A stretch of 32,521 bases of DNA from Sulfurimonas sp. (GTDB lineage: Bacteria; Campylobacterota; Campylobacteria; Campylobacterales; Sulfurimonadaceae): NCBI GenBank assembly GCA_027060825.1, contig JALSWC010000234.1, positions 1 to 32,521 of the forward strand, in the 5' to 3' direction. The notes below the pieces were generated by a model. That model was not told where the DNA came from, did not search any database, and saw only the letters and a program-made list of their open reading frames with translations. Position 1 is the stretch's first letter. The number at the start of each line of letters is the position of its first letter. Shown here one piece after another: positions 15,190-25,374 of this stretch. A program made the position numbers and the translations under genes.

Positions 15190-15701
15190 TCTTTAAACGC
15201 AACATATCTTTTTGCCGAGCCATAGAGTTCGGCTACCTCTTCATCATTTAATGCTCTTACAACTTTTGCAGGAGAGCCTATAATGAGTGAGCGGGGAGGA
15301 AAGTGTTTGCCTTTTGTGACAAGCGATCCTGCTCCGACTATACTCTCTTTGCCAATGACTGCTCCATCTAAAATGGTAGCACTCATCCCTATAAGACAAG
15401 CATTTTCGATGGTGCAACCATGAAGCATGACACGGTGTCCAATGGTGACATCATTACCAATGATAGTTGGATTTCCTGTAGATTTATCACCATTTTTATA
15501 GTGTGTGACATGAATCATAGATAAATCTTGAATATTTGTTCTCTCGCCAATAGAGATATAATGAACATCGCCTCTAACGACACAGCCAAACCAGATAGAA
15601 CAATCTTTACCACAAGTGACATCTCCAACAACATCAGCAGAGGGTGCTATCCAACTTTTTTCTCCTATTTTAGGCAGGGTACCTTTAAATGAATGTAACA
15701 T
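15174..15701 (-). CDS. Gamma-carbonic-anhydrase-like hexapeptide-repeat protein (YrdA/PaaY type)
   Basis: Left-handed beta-helix protein built of hexapeptide turns (IGERTNIQDLSMIHV, IGNDVTIGHRVMLHGC, IENACLIGMSATILDGAVIG, IVGAGSLVTKG). Three metal-ligand-like histidines are in the expected places: VTH (His 67) and GHRVMLH (His 89 and His 94, five residues apart as in the archaeal gamma-carbonic anhydrase). The end IIGSPAKVVRALNDEE is typical of the YrdA/PaaY/CaiE group. 175 aa; likely a cytosolic trimer. Whether it hydrates CO2 is uncertain because many family members are inactive or require conditions not visible here. RBS AGGAG before ATG. Confidence 0.88.
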   Translation of the reverse strand: MLHSFKGTLPKIGEKSWIAPSADVVGDVTCGKDCSIWFGCVVRGDVHYISIGERTNIQDLSMIHVTHYKNGDKSTGNPTIIGNDVTIGHRVMLHGCTIENACLIGMSATILDGAVIGKESIVGAGSLVTKGKHFPPRSLIIGSPAKVVRALNDEEVAELYGSAKRYVAFKEDYRI

Positions 15702-15733
15702 AGTGTAAATATCTCCTAAGGATTTAATATAGC

Positions 15734-15748
15734 CATAAGTTACTTATG
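15734..15748 (-). terminator. Small hairpin with the nuclease-gene stop codon as its loop
   Basis: CATAAG-TTA-CTTATG is a perfect 6-bp inverted repeat with a 3-nt loop. On the minus strand the loop is TAA, the stop codon of the Rpn-like gene. Too short to be a sure terminator, but it separates the nuclease from the next gene. Confidence 0.35.
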
Positions 15749-16606
15749 TTTTGTTAGCTTTGCTAACTCCGTATCAGTTAATCCTGTAATTATTTTTATA
15801 GTTTTTAAATCTATATTTTCTTCTAACGATTTTCTTGCTATTTCTAATTTTGTTTTCTTCGCTCCTTCTATACTTCCAATAACATAAGTTGATTCATAAG
15901 CACTAGCTTGATCATGTAAAGATTTTTGATAACGCTCATATTCTTCTCTCTCTGCATCATCCATTTTTAAATAATCTAAAGTTTCTTTCGCTTTTAATAA
16001 CCCTTTTGCTTTTGGATGTTCTGGTATTTCCTCATTTTTGAGAAAATTTATCCATTCATCTAAGCTATCTTTTGCCTTATCATTAAAGTTTCTAATTTTT
16101 ATAAGATAATATTGTGGATAAATATTTTCCACACTATCTACTTTATAGAGTTCTTTTTGTTTTTCGTTGAGTTCTAATTGTGTATGTTTATGAAGACCTA
16201 TAAAGTTGGTAGTTCCTTTATAAATATAATCATCTCCATCTCCAAAATCAAAATATAAAATAGATATTGAAATAATTTTAGTAACTTTTGCATAAGAATC
16301 AGACTCTTTCATATGCTCTGCAATCGCTTTAGAAGAAGCATATAATATTCTTTGTAGATAATCCATCTCTCGGTCATATTGAATCTCTATTAAAACTATC
16401 TCTTGTTTATGATTTTTAACTTTTATATCAAGGCGATTAAACTTGTCGTTACTCAAATCTTTATTTGATTCAGATTCTAATACTTCTAGAATAGTTATAT
16501 TTTCTTTTAAAAGTTCACTTAAAAAGCCTTCTAAGATTTCAAAGTTTGCTTTACTTCTTAGTATGCGTTTTATTGCCCAATCGAATGAGATTAGCTTTCT
16601 TTGCAT
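15740..16606 (-). CDS. Rpn-family / PD-(D/E)XK nuclease-type transposase protein
   Basis: N-terminal FDWAIKRILRSKANFEILEGFLSELL and the PD-(D/E)XK core RLDIKVKN...EIVLIEIQY (Asp 60, Glu 74, Gln 76) place it in the Rpn/PDDEXK_2 family, called recombination-promoting nuclease or nuclease-family transposase. Such proteins cut DNA and are spread patchily among bacteria. The C-terminus (EEREYERYQKSLHD-like helix, then GAKKTKLEIARKSLEENIDLKTIKIITGLTDTELAKL) is the usual helical tail. 288 aa, apparently intact, with its own AT-rich promoter region and AGGAGAT RBS. It sits between housekeeping genes with no terminal repeats that I can see, so it is a likely acquired gene but not a demonstrable insertion element. 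Confidence 0.82.
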   Translation of the reverse strand: MQRKLISFDWAIKRILRSKANFEILEGFLSELLKENITILEVLESESNKDLSNDKFNRLDIKVKNHKQEIVLIEIQYDREMDYLQRILYASSKAIAEHMKESDSYAKVTKIISISILYFDFGDGDDYIYKGTTNFIGLHKHTQLELNEKQKELYKVDSVENIYPQYYLIKIRNFNDKAKDSLDEWINFLKNEEIPEHPKAKGLLKAKETLDYLKMDDAEREEYERYQKSLHDQASAYESTYVIGSIEGAKKTKLEIARKSLEENIDLKTIKIITGLTDTELAKLTKHK

Positions 16607-16627
16607 ATTTGTATCTCCTAGTTTTAA

Positions 16628-16638
16628 ATTATATTATA
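16628..16638 (-). promoter_or_regulatory. Promoter of the Rpn-like gene
   Basis: The minus strand holds TATAATATAAT, two overlapping TATAAT boxes, 22-32 nt before the ATG at 16606, in a very AT-rich gap. No clear -35. Confidence 0.4.
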
Positions 16639-16667
16639 TTATTGACACCTACATTTATAAACTGAAA

Positions 16668-18767
16668 CTAACTCTCTATAAAAAGACGCTCTGCAAGTTG
16701 TGTTACATAACTTGAGGTCTCTTTTCGTGTTGCTTTTGCAATTTTATTGACATAATCTTCTAAGAGTTTATGGTTGTTTATATTTTTTTCACCATTTTGT
16801 GCTTTTACTCTTACATAAGTACCATCACTTTGTAGCTCATGTGCTAGAACATTATCTGCACATTGTAGTTTTAGTATTTGGATGATTTTATTTTGTGCAG
16901 TTTCATCTTTGATGGCAGTAAGGAGTTCAATGCGTCTTACCAGATTTCTTGGCATCCAATCTGCACTTGAAATATAGATTTTTGAGGCATCATTTTTAAA
17001 GTAAAATGCACGGGCATGTTCAAGGTATTTTCCAAGAATGGAGATAACACGAATATTTTCACTTACACCTTCAATTCCAGGTTTTAAACAACAGATACCA
17101 CGAACAATAAGATCAATTTTCACACCTGCTTGTGAAGCTTTGTAGAGGGCTCTTATGACATCTTCATCAACAAGTGAGTTTATTTTTGCAATGATTTGAC
17201 CATTTGTTCCTTGTCTTGTTTCATTATGAATAAGCGAGAGAATTTTAGGTTTAATCTGTGATGGTGCCATATAGAGTTCATTGAGTTTGCCTTTTTTACT
17301 AAAACCTGTCAGGAAGTGAAAAAAGCGTGTTAAGTCATTTGTAATGGTATCTTTACTTGTCATATAACTCATATCGGTATAAATCTTAGAAGTAGCAGGA
17401 TTGTAGTTTCCTGTGCCTAAGTGTGCATACTGTTTGAGTTTTCCATTTTTTCTTCTTGTAATAAGTGCTGCTTTTGCATGCACTTTAAATCCTTGAATAC
17501 CATAAATAACATGCGCTCCAGATTTTTCCAAGGCTTTCGCCCAAATAAGATTATTCTCTTCATCAAATCTTGCTTTAAGTTCAACCATAACTGTTACTTG
17601 CTTGCCACTCTCACTTGCATCAATAAGTGCCTTTACAATTGGAGATTTTGTTCCTGAACGGTAGAGTGTCATTTTGATGGAGACAACATCACTATCTTTT
17701 GTTGCATACTGAATGAGGTTTACAACAGGATCAAAACTATCATAAGGATGGTAGAGTAAAATATCTTGTTTTTCTAAAATAGAGAAGTAGTCTTCATTGC
17801 TGTCAAATGGTGGCAGTACCTTTGGTTGGAATGACGGTGCTAAAAGCTGAGCAAAATCTTTGTTTGATACAATTTGCCAAAGACTTGAAAGGTTTAAAAA
17901 TGTATGAAATGTATAAATATCATCTTTGTAAATATGTGCATGTTGATTAAAGAAGTTGATAATCTCTTCATCTGCGTTTGAACCAACTTCAAGCCGTACC
18001 ATTTCTCCCTTTCGTCGGAGTTTTAGACCCTCTTCAAGAATTTCCATAAAGTCATCTGCTTCTTCCTCTTCTATGGCAATATCTGCATTTCTTGTTATAC
18101 GAAATGAAGCATATTTTATAAGTGAATAGCCAGGGAATAGATCTTCTACATGTTTTTCCACCACACTTTCTATGGGAACATAAGTACCACTTTCAAGCTC
18201 TACATATCTATCTAAAACACGGGGTACACGGATGATTCCAAAACGCTCTATATCTTTATTGTCATTATCACGAAGTTTGACTATAAGACCAAAACTAAGG
18301 TTATTGAGATGAGGAAAAGGGTGTGTAGCATCTACGGCAATAGGTATAATTACTGGGTATATATTTTCATTAAAATATCGATTAAGTGTGCGTTTATCTT
18401 GGCTCTCTAATTCATCGTATGTTTTTACAGAAATACCATGCGGTTCAAGTTTTTTAAAAATTTCACTTCGGCAGTGTTCAACAACTTGTTGTTCCTGGTG
18501 AAGATAGCTTCTAATTTCACGAAGTTGTTGTAAAGGTGTAAGCCTATCTGCTCCTGAGACAATAATGCCAGCTGAAAAGAGTTTTTTCAAGCCAGCAACG
18601 CGAATCATATAAAATTCATCAAGATTTGTACCATAAATTGCTAAAAATTTAAGACGCTCTAAAAGTGGTAATGACTCATCTTGTGCCTGTTTGAGCACTC
18701 TTGTATTAAACTGTAACCATGATATTTCACGGTTTAAATAAAGATTTGGATTTTTTAAATTAAGCAT
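16668..18767 (-). CDS. ppk1: Polyphosphate kinase 1
   Basis: Reversibly polymerises the terminal phosphate of ATP into polyphosphate, a reserve linked to stress survival and motility. Family order is intact: N-terminal NREISWLQFNTRVL, middle DVVSIKMTLYR with KQVTVMVELKARFDEENN, the autophosphorylated His in YAHLGTGNYNP (about 448), the second active-site His in LEHARAFYF (about 581) and SADWMPRNLVRRIE. About 699 aa, normal. RBS-like GAGG before the ATG. A TATAAT box lies upstream in the lnt-ppk gap, so it is probably transcribed separately from lnt. Confidence 0.97.
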   Translation of the reverse strand: MLNLKNPNLYLNREISWLQFNTRVLKQAQDESLPLLERLKFLAIYGTNLDEFYMIRVAGLKKLFSAGIIVSGADRLTPLQQLREIRSYLHQEQQVVEHCRSEIFKKLEPHGISVKTYDELESQDKRTLNRYFNENIYPVIIPIAVDATHPFPHLNNLSFGLIVKLRDNDNKDIERFGIIRVPRVLDRYVELESGTYVPIESVVEKHVEDLFPGYSLIKYASFRITRNADIAIEEEEADDFMEILEEGLKLRRKGEMVRLEVGSNADEEIINFFNQHAHIYKDDIYTFHTFLNLSSLWQIVSNKDFAQLLAPSFQPKVLPPFDSNEDYFSILEKQDILLYHPYDSFDPVVNLIQYATKDSDVVSIKMTLYRSGTKSPIVKALIDASESGKQVTVMVELKARFDEENNLIWAKALEKSGAHVIYGIQGFKVHAKAALITRRKNGKLKQYAHLGTGNYNPATSKIYTDMSYMTSKDTITNDLTRFFHFLTGFSKKGKLNELYMAPSQIKPKILSLIHNETRQGTNGQIIAKINSLVDEDVIRALYKASQAGVKIDLIVRGICCLKPGIEGVSENIRVISILGKYLEHARAFYFKNDASKIYISSADWMPRNLVRRIELLTAIKDETAQNKIIQILKLQCADNVLAHELQSDGTYVRVKAQNGEKNINNHKLLEDYVNKIAKATRKETSSYVTQLAERLFIES

Positions 18768-18809
18768 ATTTTATGAACCTCTATGTGATTTTTTATTTAT
18801 AAGAACTCT

Positions 18810-18815
18810 ATTATA
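18810..18815 (-). promoter_or_regulatory. ppk1 promoter (-10)
   Basis: Minus strand AGATATAATAG gives TATAAT 43 nt before the ppk1 ATG, in the 55-nt gap after lnt. Confidence 0.5.
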
Positions 18816-18822
18816 TCTAAAA

Positions 18823-20031
18823 TTATTTAATTACTCCCGTGCCTGCAATATTTGCAGCATGGTAAATTGTGACACCGTTTTTTCGTGCATAATATTCCAT
18901 TAATAGCTTTTGTAAGGTAGGCTCTATTGATGGAGTAAACCATGCGTTATTGCTAATAGCTATCATATACTTTACATTACCACTATAAAGCTCTTGACAA
19001 GTTGCTTCATAACAGATTGCATTTCTAAATTTTACTCCTTTTATGAGAAAATCAGTTGGTTTTTTAGCTGTTACAAAGTCACTTGCTCCTGCAAAAAAAG
19101 TATCGTTTACAAATTTTTTCATAAAGGACGGGAGTGGAATATACTCGCCAAAAGGCACAAGTACCATTTTTTTTGCAATTTGATATGTCTGATTGTGAAA
19201 AAAGTAGGAGACATTGTAGTTAAGATGATTTTGTCGAAGGAGTGAACCTGCAATGATATCTATGTGTTTACTTGCTTTTAAAACTTGTGAAAGTAGAAGA
19301 GGATTTTTATTCATATAAAGTGGAAAAACGGACTCTGGAAATACAACTAAATCATACCCCTCTTTTGTTGCCTTGTCAATTTCTTTAAATATCATATTCA
19401 CAGTTGGATAGAGATTTCCCCTTTGCCATTTATCTTCTTGTTTTATATGTGTTGCAACAAGTTTTATTTTAATTGGTGCATTATGTTGTGGTGGGTAGCC
19501 ATAGTTAAATGCAACAAAGAGTAAAAGAAGAGGAACTGCTTTGAGCTTTTTGTTTTTTATAAGAGCAGGCAGACTAAGTGCTAAAAGTAGGGCGATAAAT
19601 TGGTAGTTGTAAACACCAATATAGCTATTTACAAAGGGAAGTTCTAGTTTCATCCAATTCCATCCAAGAGGTTCTATAAAACTAAGGATAAAGAGGAAAA
19701 TAGCACGGAGATAGGGCTTATTTGTAAAAGCTAAAGGTGCAAAGAAGATGAGGTAAAGTAATCCAAATCCAAAAGTAATAAAAGGTGTCATATATCCTAC
19801 ACCATCATATTTAAAACTATACCCTATCCAGTAAAACCATAAAAGACCTATGAAAAACCCACTAAAGAGTATGCTTCGTTTAGGAATGTAGAGTAAAAGT
19901 GTAAAAGCACTGATGCCTAAAAGAGTGTTGAGTAGCTTATTTGTAAAGCCATAATATGCCAAATAGATGAAGGCACTAAAAAAGAACGCTGTGATGAATC
20001 CTGTCAAAAGGTATCGAATAAAATATTTCAT
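18823..20031 (-). CDS. lnt: Apolipoprotein N-acyltransferase
   Basis: Adds the third acyl chain to the N-terminal Cys of lipoproteins at the outer face of the inner membrane. Several membrane helices fill residues 1-185, followed by a nitrilase-fold catalytic domain with Glu in VVFPESVFP (about 230), Lys in KKMVLVPFGEYIP (about 287) and Cys in AICYEATC (about 338). At 402 aa it is shorter than E. coli Lnt (about 510) but all three catalytic positions are present. No good RBS is visible before the ATG. It diverges from yajC. The lipoproteins in this window (CsgG-like, LPP20-like, LptE-like) are likely substrates. Confidence 0.94.
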   Translation of the reverse strand: MKYFIRYLLTGFITAFFFSAFIYLAYYGFTNKLLNTLLGISAFTLLLYIPKRSILFSGFFIGLLWFYWIGYSFKYDGVGYMTPFITFGFGLLYLIFFAPLAFTNKPYLRAIFLFILSFIEPLGWNWMKLELPFVNSYIGVYNYQFIALLLALSLPALIKNKKLKAVPLLLLFVAFNYGYPPQHNAPIKIKLVATHIKQEDKWQRGNLYPTVNMIFKEIDKATKEGYDLVVFPESVFPLYMNKNPLLLSQVLKASKHIDIIAGSLLRQNHLNYNVSYFFHNQTYQIAKKMVLVPFGEYIPLPSFMKKFVNDTFFAGASDFVTAKKPTDFLIKGVKFRNAICYEATCQELYSGNVKYMIAISNNAWFTPSIEPTLQKLLMEYYARKNGVTIYHAANIAGTGVIK

Positions 20032-20075
20032 AATGAAATTGTACTTAATTTACTCGTTATTTAGCATATTTCTTG

Positions 20076-20081
20076 TATAAT
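20076..20081 (+). promoter_or_regulatory. Promoter of the yajC-mfd operon
   Basis: TTTCTTGTATAATCTTG has a perfect TATAAT with TG two bases upstream of it, 32 nt before the yajC ATG. The overlapping minus-strand reading TATACA (20079-20074) could serve lnt, about 43 nt from its start. Confidence 0.6.
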
Positions 20082-20112
20082 CTTGTAAATTTTACTCAAG
20101 GAAACAGAAACT

Positions 20113-20379
20113 ATGGAAATTATTTCTCAGTTATTACCGTTCGTATTTTTAATTGCGATTATGTATTATGTAATCATACGCCCACAACAAAAAGAAGCAA
20201 AAGCTAAAAAAGAGATGTTAGCAGCTCTTAAAAAAGGTGATAAAGTAATCACAAATGGTGGTTTTATTGTAGTTGTTCACAAAGTTGAAGAGAAGTTTTT
20301 AAGTGTCAAAATGAATGATGACATTATTGTTAAGATTACAAAAGATTCCATTGCAAAGAAGTACGAGGATGAAGTTTAA
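20113..20379 (+). CDS. yajC: Preprotein translocase subunit YajC
   Basis: Small inner-membrane partner of SecDF. One N-terminal membrane helix (QLLPFVFLIAIMYYVII), then the family motif RPQQKEAKAKKEML and the cytosolic beta domain KKGDKVITNGGFIVVVHKVEEKFLSVKM. 88 aa. AAGGA RBS. It overlaps secD by 11 nt and is the first gene of the long operon. Confidence 0.96.
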   Translation: MEIISQLLPFVFLIAIMYYVIIRPQQKEAKAKKEMLAALKKGDKVITNGGFIVVVHKVEEKFLSVKMNDDIIVKITKDSIAKKYEDEV

Positions 20380-21934
20380 TTACAGAATTGTCATCTTTGC
20401 ATTAGCATTAGTGTTTGGTATTGTGTTTTCAATGCCTTCACTTTTGCAAACCAAAGAGGGCAAGAAAATAACCCTAGGTCTTGATTTACAAGGTGGTTTA
20501 CATATGCTTTTGGGTGTAAAAACCGATGAAGCTGTTAAATCTCGTATAAAATCTGTTGCAGCAAGTGTCAAACATTATGCTGATCGTAAAGATATTCTTA
20601 TAGATCATTTAAGATTTACTGCAAATAGTGTGAGTTTTGAAGTACTTGATAGTGATGATGTAGCGTCATTTCAATCATTTTTATCAAAAATAGAAGGTGC
20701 AAAAGTTGTACAAAATGGTTCCAATTTTCTAGTCTCTTTTACTCATAAAGAGGTTAAAAAGATAAAGAAAATGGCTATTAATCAAGCTATTGAAACGATT
20801 AGAAATAGACTTGACCAGTTTGGACTTTCAGAACCACATGTTACAAAACAGGGAAAAAATCAGATTGTTGTAGAACTTGCTGGAATTAAAACACAACAAG
20901 AAGGGCAACGCGCTCGTAAACTTATATCTCGTGCTGCAAAACTGGAATTTATGGCGGTTGATGAAGCAAGAGATGCAAGAGTTTACAATATGACTCCTGC
21001 AGATGCTGCCGAGTATGGTGATGTGATTTTACCTGATGCAAAACATCCTAAAGTGAAGTACCTCGTGCATGAGATTCCTATTTTAGATGGGAGTATGCTT
21101 ACTGGTGCAAGTGTCGGTTTTAACAAAAATAATAAGCCTGTAATCAACTTTAAACTTAATTCAGAAGGGGCAGATATTTTTGGCGATTTTACTGGTAAAA
21201 ATATAGGGAAACGACTTGCAATTGTTCTTGATGGTAAGGTCTTTTCTGCTCCAAATATTAATGAACGAATTGGTGGTGGTTCAGGACAAATCTCTGGTAA
21301 CTATACTGTTTTAGGTGCCAAAGATTTAGCTATTGCACTGCGCTCAGGAGCACTGCTTGCACCTGTATATTTGATGGGACAGCGCTCAGTAGGACCAAGT
21401 TTAGGTGCTGAGAGTATTAGAGAATCTATGATAGCACTTGTTGGTGGTTTTATTTTAGTTATTATTTTTATGCTTGTGTATTATCGTATGGCAGGTCTAA
21501 TTGCAAATATTGCTTTGATTGCAAATCTCTTTTTACTTTTAGCAATTATGAGTCTTTTTGGTGCGACTTTAACACTCCCTGGTATGGCAGGTATTGTCCT
21601 TACTGTTGGTATGGCAGTTGATTCCAATGTTATTATCTCCGAGCGTATTCGTGAACTTATTTACGAGGGCAAGTCGATGCACAAAGCTATTGAAGATGGT
21701 TACTCAAATGCTATGAGTGCCATTTTAGATGCAAATATTACGACACTTATAGCTGCTGTTGTACTGTATGCCTATGGTACGGGTGCTATTAAAGGTTTTG
21801 CTATTACTATGAGTATTGGTATTTTGGCATCTATGCTTACAGCTATTTTAGGAACACATGGTATTTATGATTTACTTGAGAAACAAGTTGGTAAAAGTAA
21901 AAACTACAAATTTTGGTTTGGGATTAAGGGGTAA
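20369..21934 (+). CDS. secD: Protein translocase subunit SecD
   Basis: With SecF it uses the proton or sodium gradient to drive late steps of Sec export. The ORF track starts at 20315, but MKFNYRIVIFALALVFGIVFS from the ATG at 20369 is the natural N-terminal helix, right after GAGG; the extra upstream residues are the yajC overlap. Visible marks are LGLDLQGGLHMLLG, the large periplasmic P1 region (NRLDQFGLSEPHV), and the six-helix RND-like membrane part with SVGPSLGAESI, GMAVDSNVIISERIRE and DANITTLIAAVVLY. 521 aa. Confidence 0.97.
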   Translation: MKFNYRIVIFALALVFGIVFSMPSLLQTKEGKKITLGLDLQGGLHMLLGVKTDEAVKSRIKSVAASVKHYADRKDILIDHLRFTANSVSFEVLDSDDVASFQSFLSKIEGAKVVQNGSNFLVSFTHKEVKKIKKMAINQAIETIRNRLDQFGLSEPHVTKQGKNQIVVELAGIKTQQEGQRARKLISRAAKLEFMAVDEARDARVYNMTPADAAEYGDVILPDAKHPKVKYLVHEIPILDGSMLTGASVGFNKNNKPVINFKLNSEGADIFGDFTGKNIGKRLAIVLDGKVFSAPNINERIGGGSGQISGNYTVLGAKDLAIALRSGALLAPVYLMGQRSVGPSLGAESIRESMIALVGGFILVIIFMLVYYRMAGLIANIALIANLFLLLAIMSLFGATLTLPGMAGIVLTVGMAVDSNVIISERIRELIYEGKSMHKAIEDGYSNAMSAILDANITTLIAAVVLYAYGTGAIKGFAITMSIGILASMLTAILGTHGIYDLLEKQVGKSKNYKFWFGIKG

Positions 21935-21936
21935 TT

Positions 21937-22908
21937 ATGGAATTTTTTAGATATAAATCAGCTATTGATTTTATGGGTAAATCAAAAATAGCTATAGCAA
22001 TTTCTATAACCTTAATGTTACTCTCGTATGCGATTTTACTGACAAAAGGTTTTAACTACGGTATTGACTTCGCTGGTGGGACTATTGTGCAGGTTAAGTA
22101 TGATAAAGCTGCCCCAATTCAAAAGATGCGTGAAAAACTAAAATCAAATAAAATCTTTAATGATGCCTCTATTACACGATTTGGTTCTGCTGATGAAGTT
22201 ATTATTCGTATGAAGAGTAGTAGTAAAAATGTTGCTGATGGTGTTGGAGATATAACAAGAAAAGCACTCCAAGGAACAGGGAATTTTAAAATCCGTCGTG
22301 TTGATGTTGTTGGGCCTACTGTTGGGAGTGAGTTGCGTGAAAAAGGGCTTATGTCTATGGCTCTTGCTATTTTAGGTATTTTAATCTATGTGGCATTTAG
22401 GTTTGAGTGGCGTTTTGCTGTTGCGTCTGTTGTTGCACTTATTCATGATGTCTCTATTGCTAGTGGTTTAGTTGCCCTTTTTGGCATAGATGTAAATCTT
22501 GATGTCTTAGCAGCACTTTTAACACTTTTGGGTTACTCCTTGAATGATACCATCATTGTATTTGACCGTATTCGTGAAGGAATTGTAGCCTCTAAAAAGA
22601 TGACGCTTGGAGAGACTATCAATGACTCTATTACAAGAACGCTCTCAAGAACTATACTTACATCACTTACAACATTCTTTGTTATATTTACGCTCTTTTT
22701 ATTTGGTGGAGAGATTATTCATCCATTTGCATTTACTATGCTTGTTGGTATTGTTGTTGGAACATACTCTTCTATTTTTGTTGCTTCACCAATTCTTTTA
22801 TGGTTTGGTTTTGATATAAAAAAATACCATGAAAAACTCGCTGAAAAAGCAAAAAGAGAAGCTGAAAAAGATAAAATGCGTAAACAGTTTGAATCGGGTG
22901 TAATGTAA
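21937..22908 (+). CDS. secF: Protein translocase subunit SecF
   Basis: Partner of SecD. N-terminal helix, then [14 protein letters not shown], the periplasmic region and membrane helices with [43 protein letters not shown] and [13 protein letters not shown]. 323 aa. AAGGGG RBS; two bases after secD. A lysine/glutamate-rich C-terminus ([20 protein letters not shown]) faces the cytosol. Confidence 0.97.
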   Translation: MEFFRYKSAIDFMGKSKIAIAISITLMLLSYAILLTKGFNYGIDFAGGTIVQVKYDKAAPIQKMREKLKSNKIFNDASITRFGSADEVIIRMKSSSKNVADGVGDITRKALQGTGNFKIRRVDVVGPTVGSELREKGLMSMALAILGILIYVAFRFEWRFAVASVVALIHDVSIASGLVALFGIDVNLDVLAALLTLLGYSLNDTIIVFDRIREGIVASKKMTLGETINDSITRTLSRTILTSLTTFFVIFTLFLFGGEIIHPFAFTMLVGIVVGTYSSIFVASPILLWFGFDIKKYHEKLAEKAKREAEKDKMRKQFESGVM

Positions 22909-22919
22909 AGGAAAAAGTT

Positions 22920-25373
22920 TTGGAATATAGTGCAAAAGAAGTAGAAAAAAAGTGGCAAGAGTATTGGAAAGAACACGAGAGTTTTGAGCCGAGTGATGAT
23001 TTTACTAAAGAGAAAAAGTACATCCTTTCGATGTTCCCTTTTCCTAGTGGTCGTTTGCATATGGGTCATGTAAGAAACTACTCTATCTCAGATGCTTTTG
23101 CTCGTTACCATAGACAACAGGGTAAAAATGTTTTACATCCTATTGGATTTGATAGTTTTGGTATGCCTGCTGAAAATGCAGCTATAAAAAATGGAAGCCA
23201 TCCAAAAAGTTGGACATATGATAATATTGATTATATGAAAAATGAGTTTTACTCTCTTGGCTTCTCATTTTCACGCAAACGAGAACTTGCAACAAGTGAT
23301 GAACTCTACACAAAATTTGAGCAGGGTTTTATCATAGATATGTATGAAAAAGGCTTGCTTTACCGTGAAAAAGGGATGCTTAACTGGTGTCCAAATGACA
23401 AAACGGTGCTTGCAAATGAGCAGGTAGTTGATGGGTGCTGTTGGAGATGTGATACGCCTATTGTTAAAAAAGAGATGAATCAGTACTACTTCAAAATAAC
23501 AGCCTATGCAGATGAGCTTTTAGCTGATTTGAAAAAACTTGATGGTGGCTGGCCAAAACAAGTTTTAACAATGCAAGAAAATTGGATAGGAAAATCAAAT
23601 GGTCTAGCCTTTGATCTCTTTTTTGATGAAGAGTCTCGTGCAAAACTTGATGGTAAATTTGAAAGTTTTGATGTCTTTACTACGCGTCCAGATACTGTTT
23701 ATGGAGTAAGTTACACTGCATTAGCACCTGAACATCCTATTGTAAACTATATGATTGAGCATAAGCTTTTAGATGATGAAGCTATTGCAACTGTAAATGC
23801 TATGAAAAATACCTCTTCTATTGATAGACAAAAAGAGAAAGCTGGTCTGCCTCTTCATTTGAGCGTTGTCCATCCTTTAACTGGAAAAAAAGTACCAGTT
23901 TGGATAGCAAACTTTGTTCTCATGGATTATGGAAGTGGTGCTGTAATGGCTGTTCCTGCACATGATGATAGGGATTTTGATTTTGCTAAAAAATATGATT
24001 TACCAATAAACGCAGTAATAGAACCGTTTGAAGGAGAGCATGACTTTTCAAAAACTGCTTTTACAGAAGTTGGTAAGCTTATAAATTCTGAAGATTTTAA
24101 TGGCTTGAACTCTCAAAAATCACAGCAATTTATTATTGAAATGTTTGAAGAGAAAAATATTGGGAAAAAGACTACAAATTATAAGTTAAAAGATTGGGGT
24201 GTCAGCCGTCAACGCTATTGGGGTGCTCCTATTCCATTTGTACATTGCCCTAAATGTGGTCTTGTTATGGAGAAAAAAGAGAATCTGCCTATTGCACTTC
24301 CTGAAGATGTAGAGATAACAGGTGAGGGAAATCCACTTGAAAACCATCCAACATGGAAGTATTGTAAATGTCCAGAGTGTGGTGGCGATGCGACTCGTGA
24401 GACAGATACTATGGATACTTTTGTGGAATCAAGTTGGTACTTTTTACGCTTTTGTGCATCGCCACAAAATTGGGAAAAAGAGGCATTCTCTGCTGAACAG
24501 ATTAAGTATTGGATGGGTGTTGATCACTACATCGGTGGGATTGAACATGCTATTTTACATCTTTTATATGCACGATTTTTTACAAAAGTATTCCGTGATT
24601 TAGGCTATCTTGATTTTGATGAGCCATTTGATAATTTGCTTACGCAAGGCATGGTACTTAAAGATGGTGCTAAAATGAGTAAGTCAAAAGGAAATACTGT
24701 TGACCCTGATGCTATTATAGAAAAATATGGTGCAGATACAGCAAGACTTTTCATTCTCTTTGCAGCACCTCCAACACAAGAGTTAGAGTGGAATGATAGT
24801 GCAGTTGATGGTGCTTATAAGTTTATTAAAAGATTTTTTGATAGAAGTGTTAATGTTGTGCCAACAGATATTAAACCAAAAATCAATCATAGTGCTTTAT
24901 CAAAAGAGGAAAAATTCGCACGCAAAAAAGTCTATGAAGCACTTCAAAGAGCCGAAGATGTTTACAATGAACGATATACTTTTAACACGATGATAGCAGG
25001 TGTCATGGAAGCTATGAATGCACTCAATGCACAAAAAAATGCAGATGTGTGGAGTGAAGGTTATTGGATTTTAAGTGCAATTATGGAACCTGTTATTCCT
25101 CATACATGTTGGGAAATTTCTCAAAAATATTTCAACTTGAAAAACCTTGCTCCTCAAGAGAGTGTTGAAGAGGTTTTTGTGGAAGATTCTCTCTCTCTTG
25201 GTGTCTCTATAAATGGGAAAAAACGAGGTGAGATTGAAGTGCCAGCAGATGCAAGTAAAGATGAGATTTTAGCTACAGCAAAAGAGAGTGTGGCAAAATG
25301 GCTTGAGGGTAAAGAGCTTGTAAAAGAGATTATTGTGCCTAAAAAACTTGTTAATTTTGTTGTAAAGGGTTAA
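22920..25373 (+). CDS. leuS: Leucyl-tRNA synthetase
   Basis: Charges tRNA-Leu. Class I signatures: [17 protein letters not shown] (HIGH-type, about 40-53) and [13 protein letters not shown] (KMSKS, about 584). The CP1 editing domain contains [10 protein letters not shown] and the [19 protein letters not shown] site. Zinc-ribbon-like cysteine pairs (CPKCG...CPECGG) are present at about 440-485. 817 aa. Start is TTG with AAAGGA upstream; there is no better in-frame ATG. Confidence 0.98.
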   Translation: MEYSAKEVEKKWQEYWKEHESFEPSDDFTKEKKYILSMFPFPSGRLHMGHVRNYSISDAFARYHRQQGKNVLHPIGFDSFGMPAENAAIKNGSHPKSWTYDNIDYMKNEFYSLGFSFSRKRELATSDELYTKFEQGFIIDMYEKGLLYREKGMLNWCPNDKTVLANEQVVDGCCWRCDTPIVKKEMNQYYFKITAYADELLADLKKLDGGWPKQVLTMQENWIGKSNGLAFDLFFDEESRAKLDGKFESFDVFTTRPDTVYGVSYTALAPEHPIVNYMIEHKLLDDEAIATVNAMKNTSSIDRQKEKAGLPLHLSVVHPLTGKKVPVWIANFVLMDYGSGAVMAVPAHDDRDFDFAKKYDLPINAVIEPFEGEHDFSKTAFTEVGKLINSEDFNGLNSQKSQQFIIEMFEEKNIGKKTTNYKLKDWGVSRQRYWGAPIPFVHCPKCGLVMEKKENLPIALPEDVEITGEGNPLENHPTWKYCKCPECGGDATRETDTMDTFVESSWYFLRFCASPQNWEKEAFSAEQIKYWMGVDHYIGGIEHAILHLLYARFFTKVFRDLGYLDFDEPFDNLLTQGMVLKDGAKMSKSKGNTVDPDAIIEKYGADTARLFILFAAPPTQELEWNDSAVDGAYKFIKRFFDRSVNVVPTDIKPKINHSALSKEEKFARKKVYEALQRAEDVYNERYTFNTMIAGVMEAMNALNAQKNADVWSEGYWILSAIMEPVIPHTCWEISQKYFNLKNLAPQESVEEVFVEDSLSLGVSINGKKRGEIEVPADASKDEILATAKESVAKWLEGKELVKEIIVPKKLVNFVVKG

Positions 25374-25374
25374 G

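Noticed and set aside
22719-23069. Minus-strand ORFs of 116 and 83 aa at the secF/leuS junction
   Set aside because: They oppose conserved SecF and LeuS N-terminal coding sequence.
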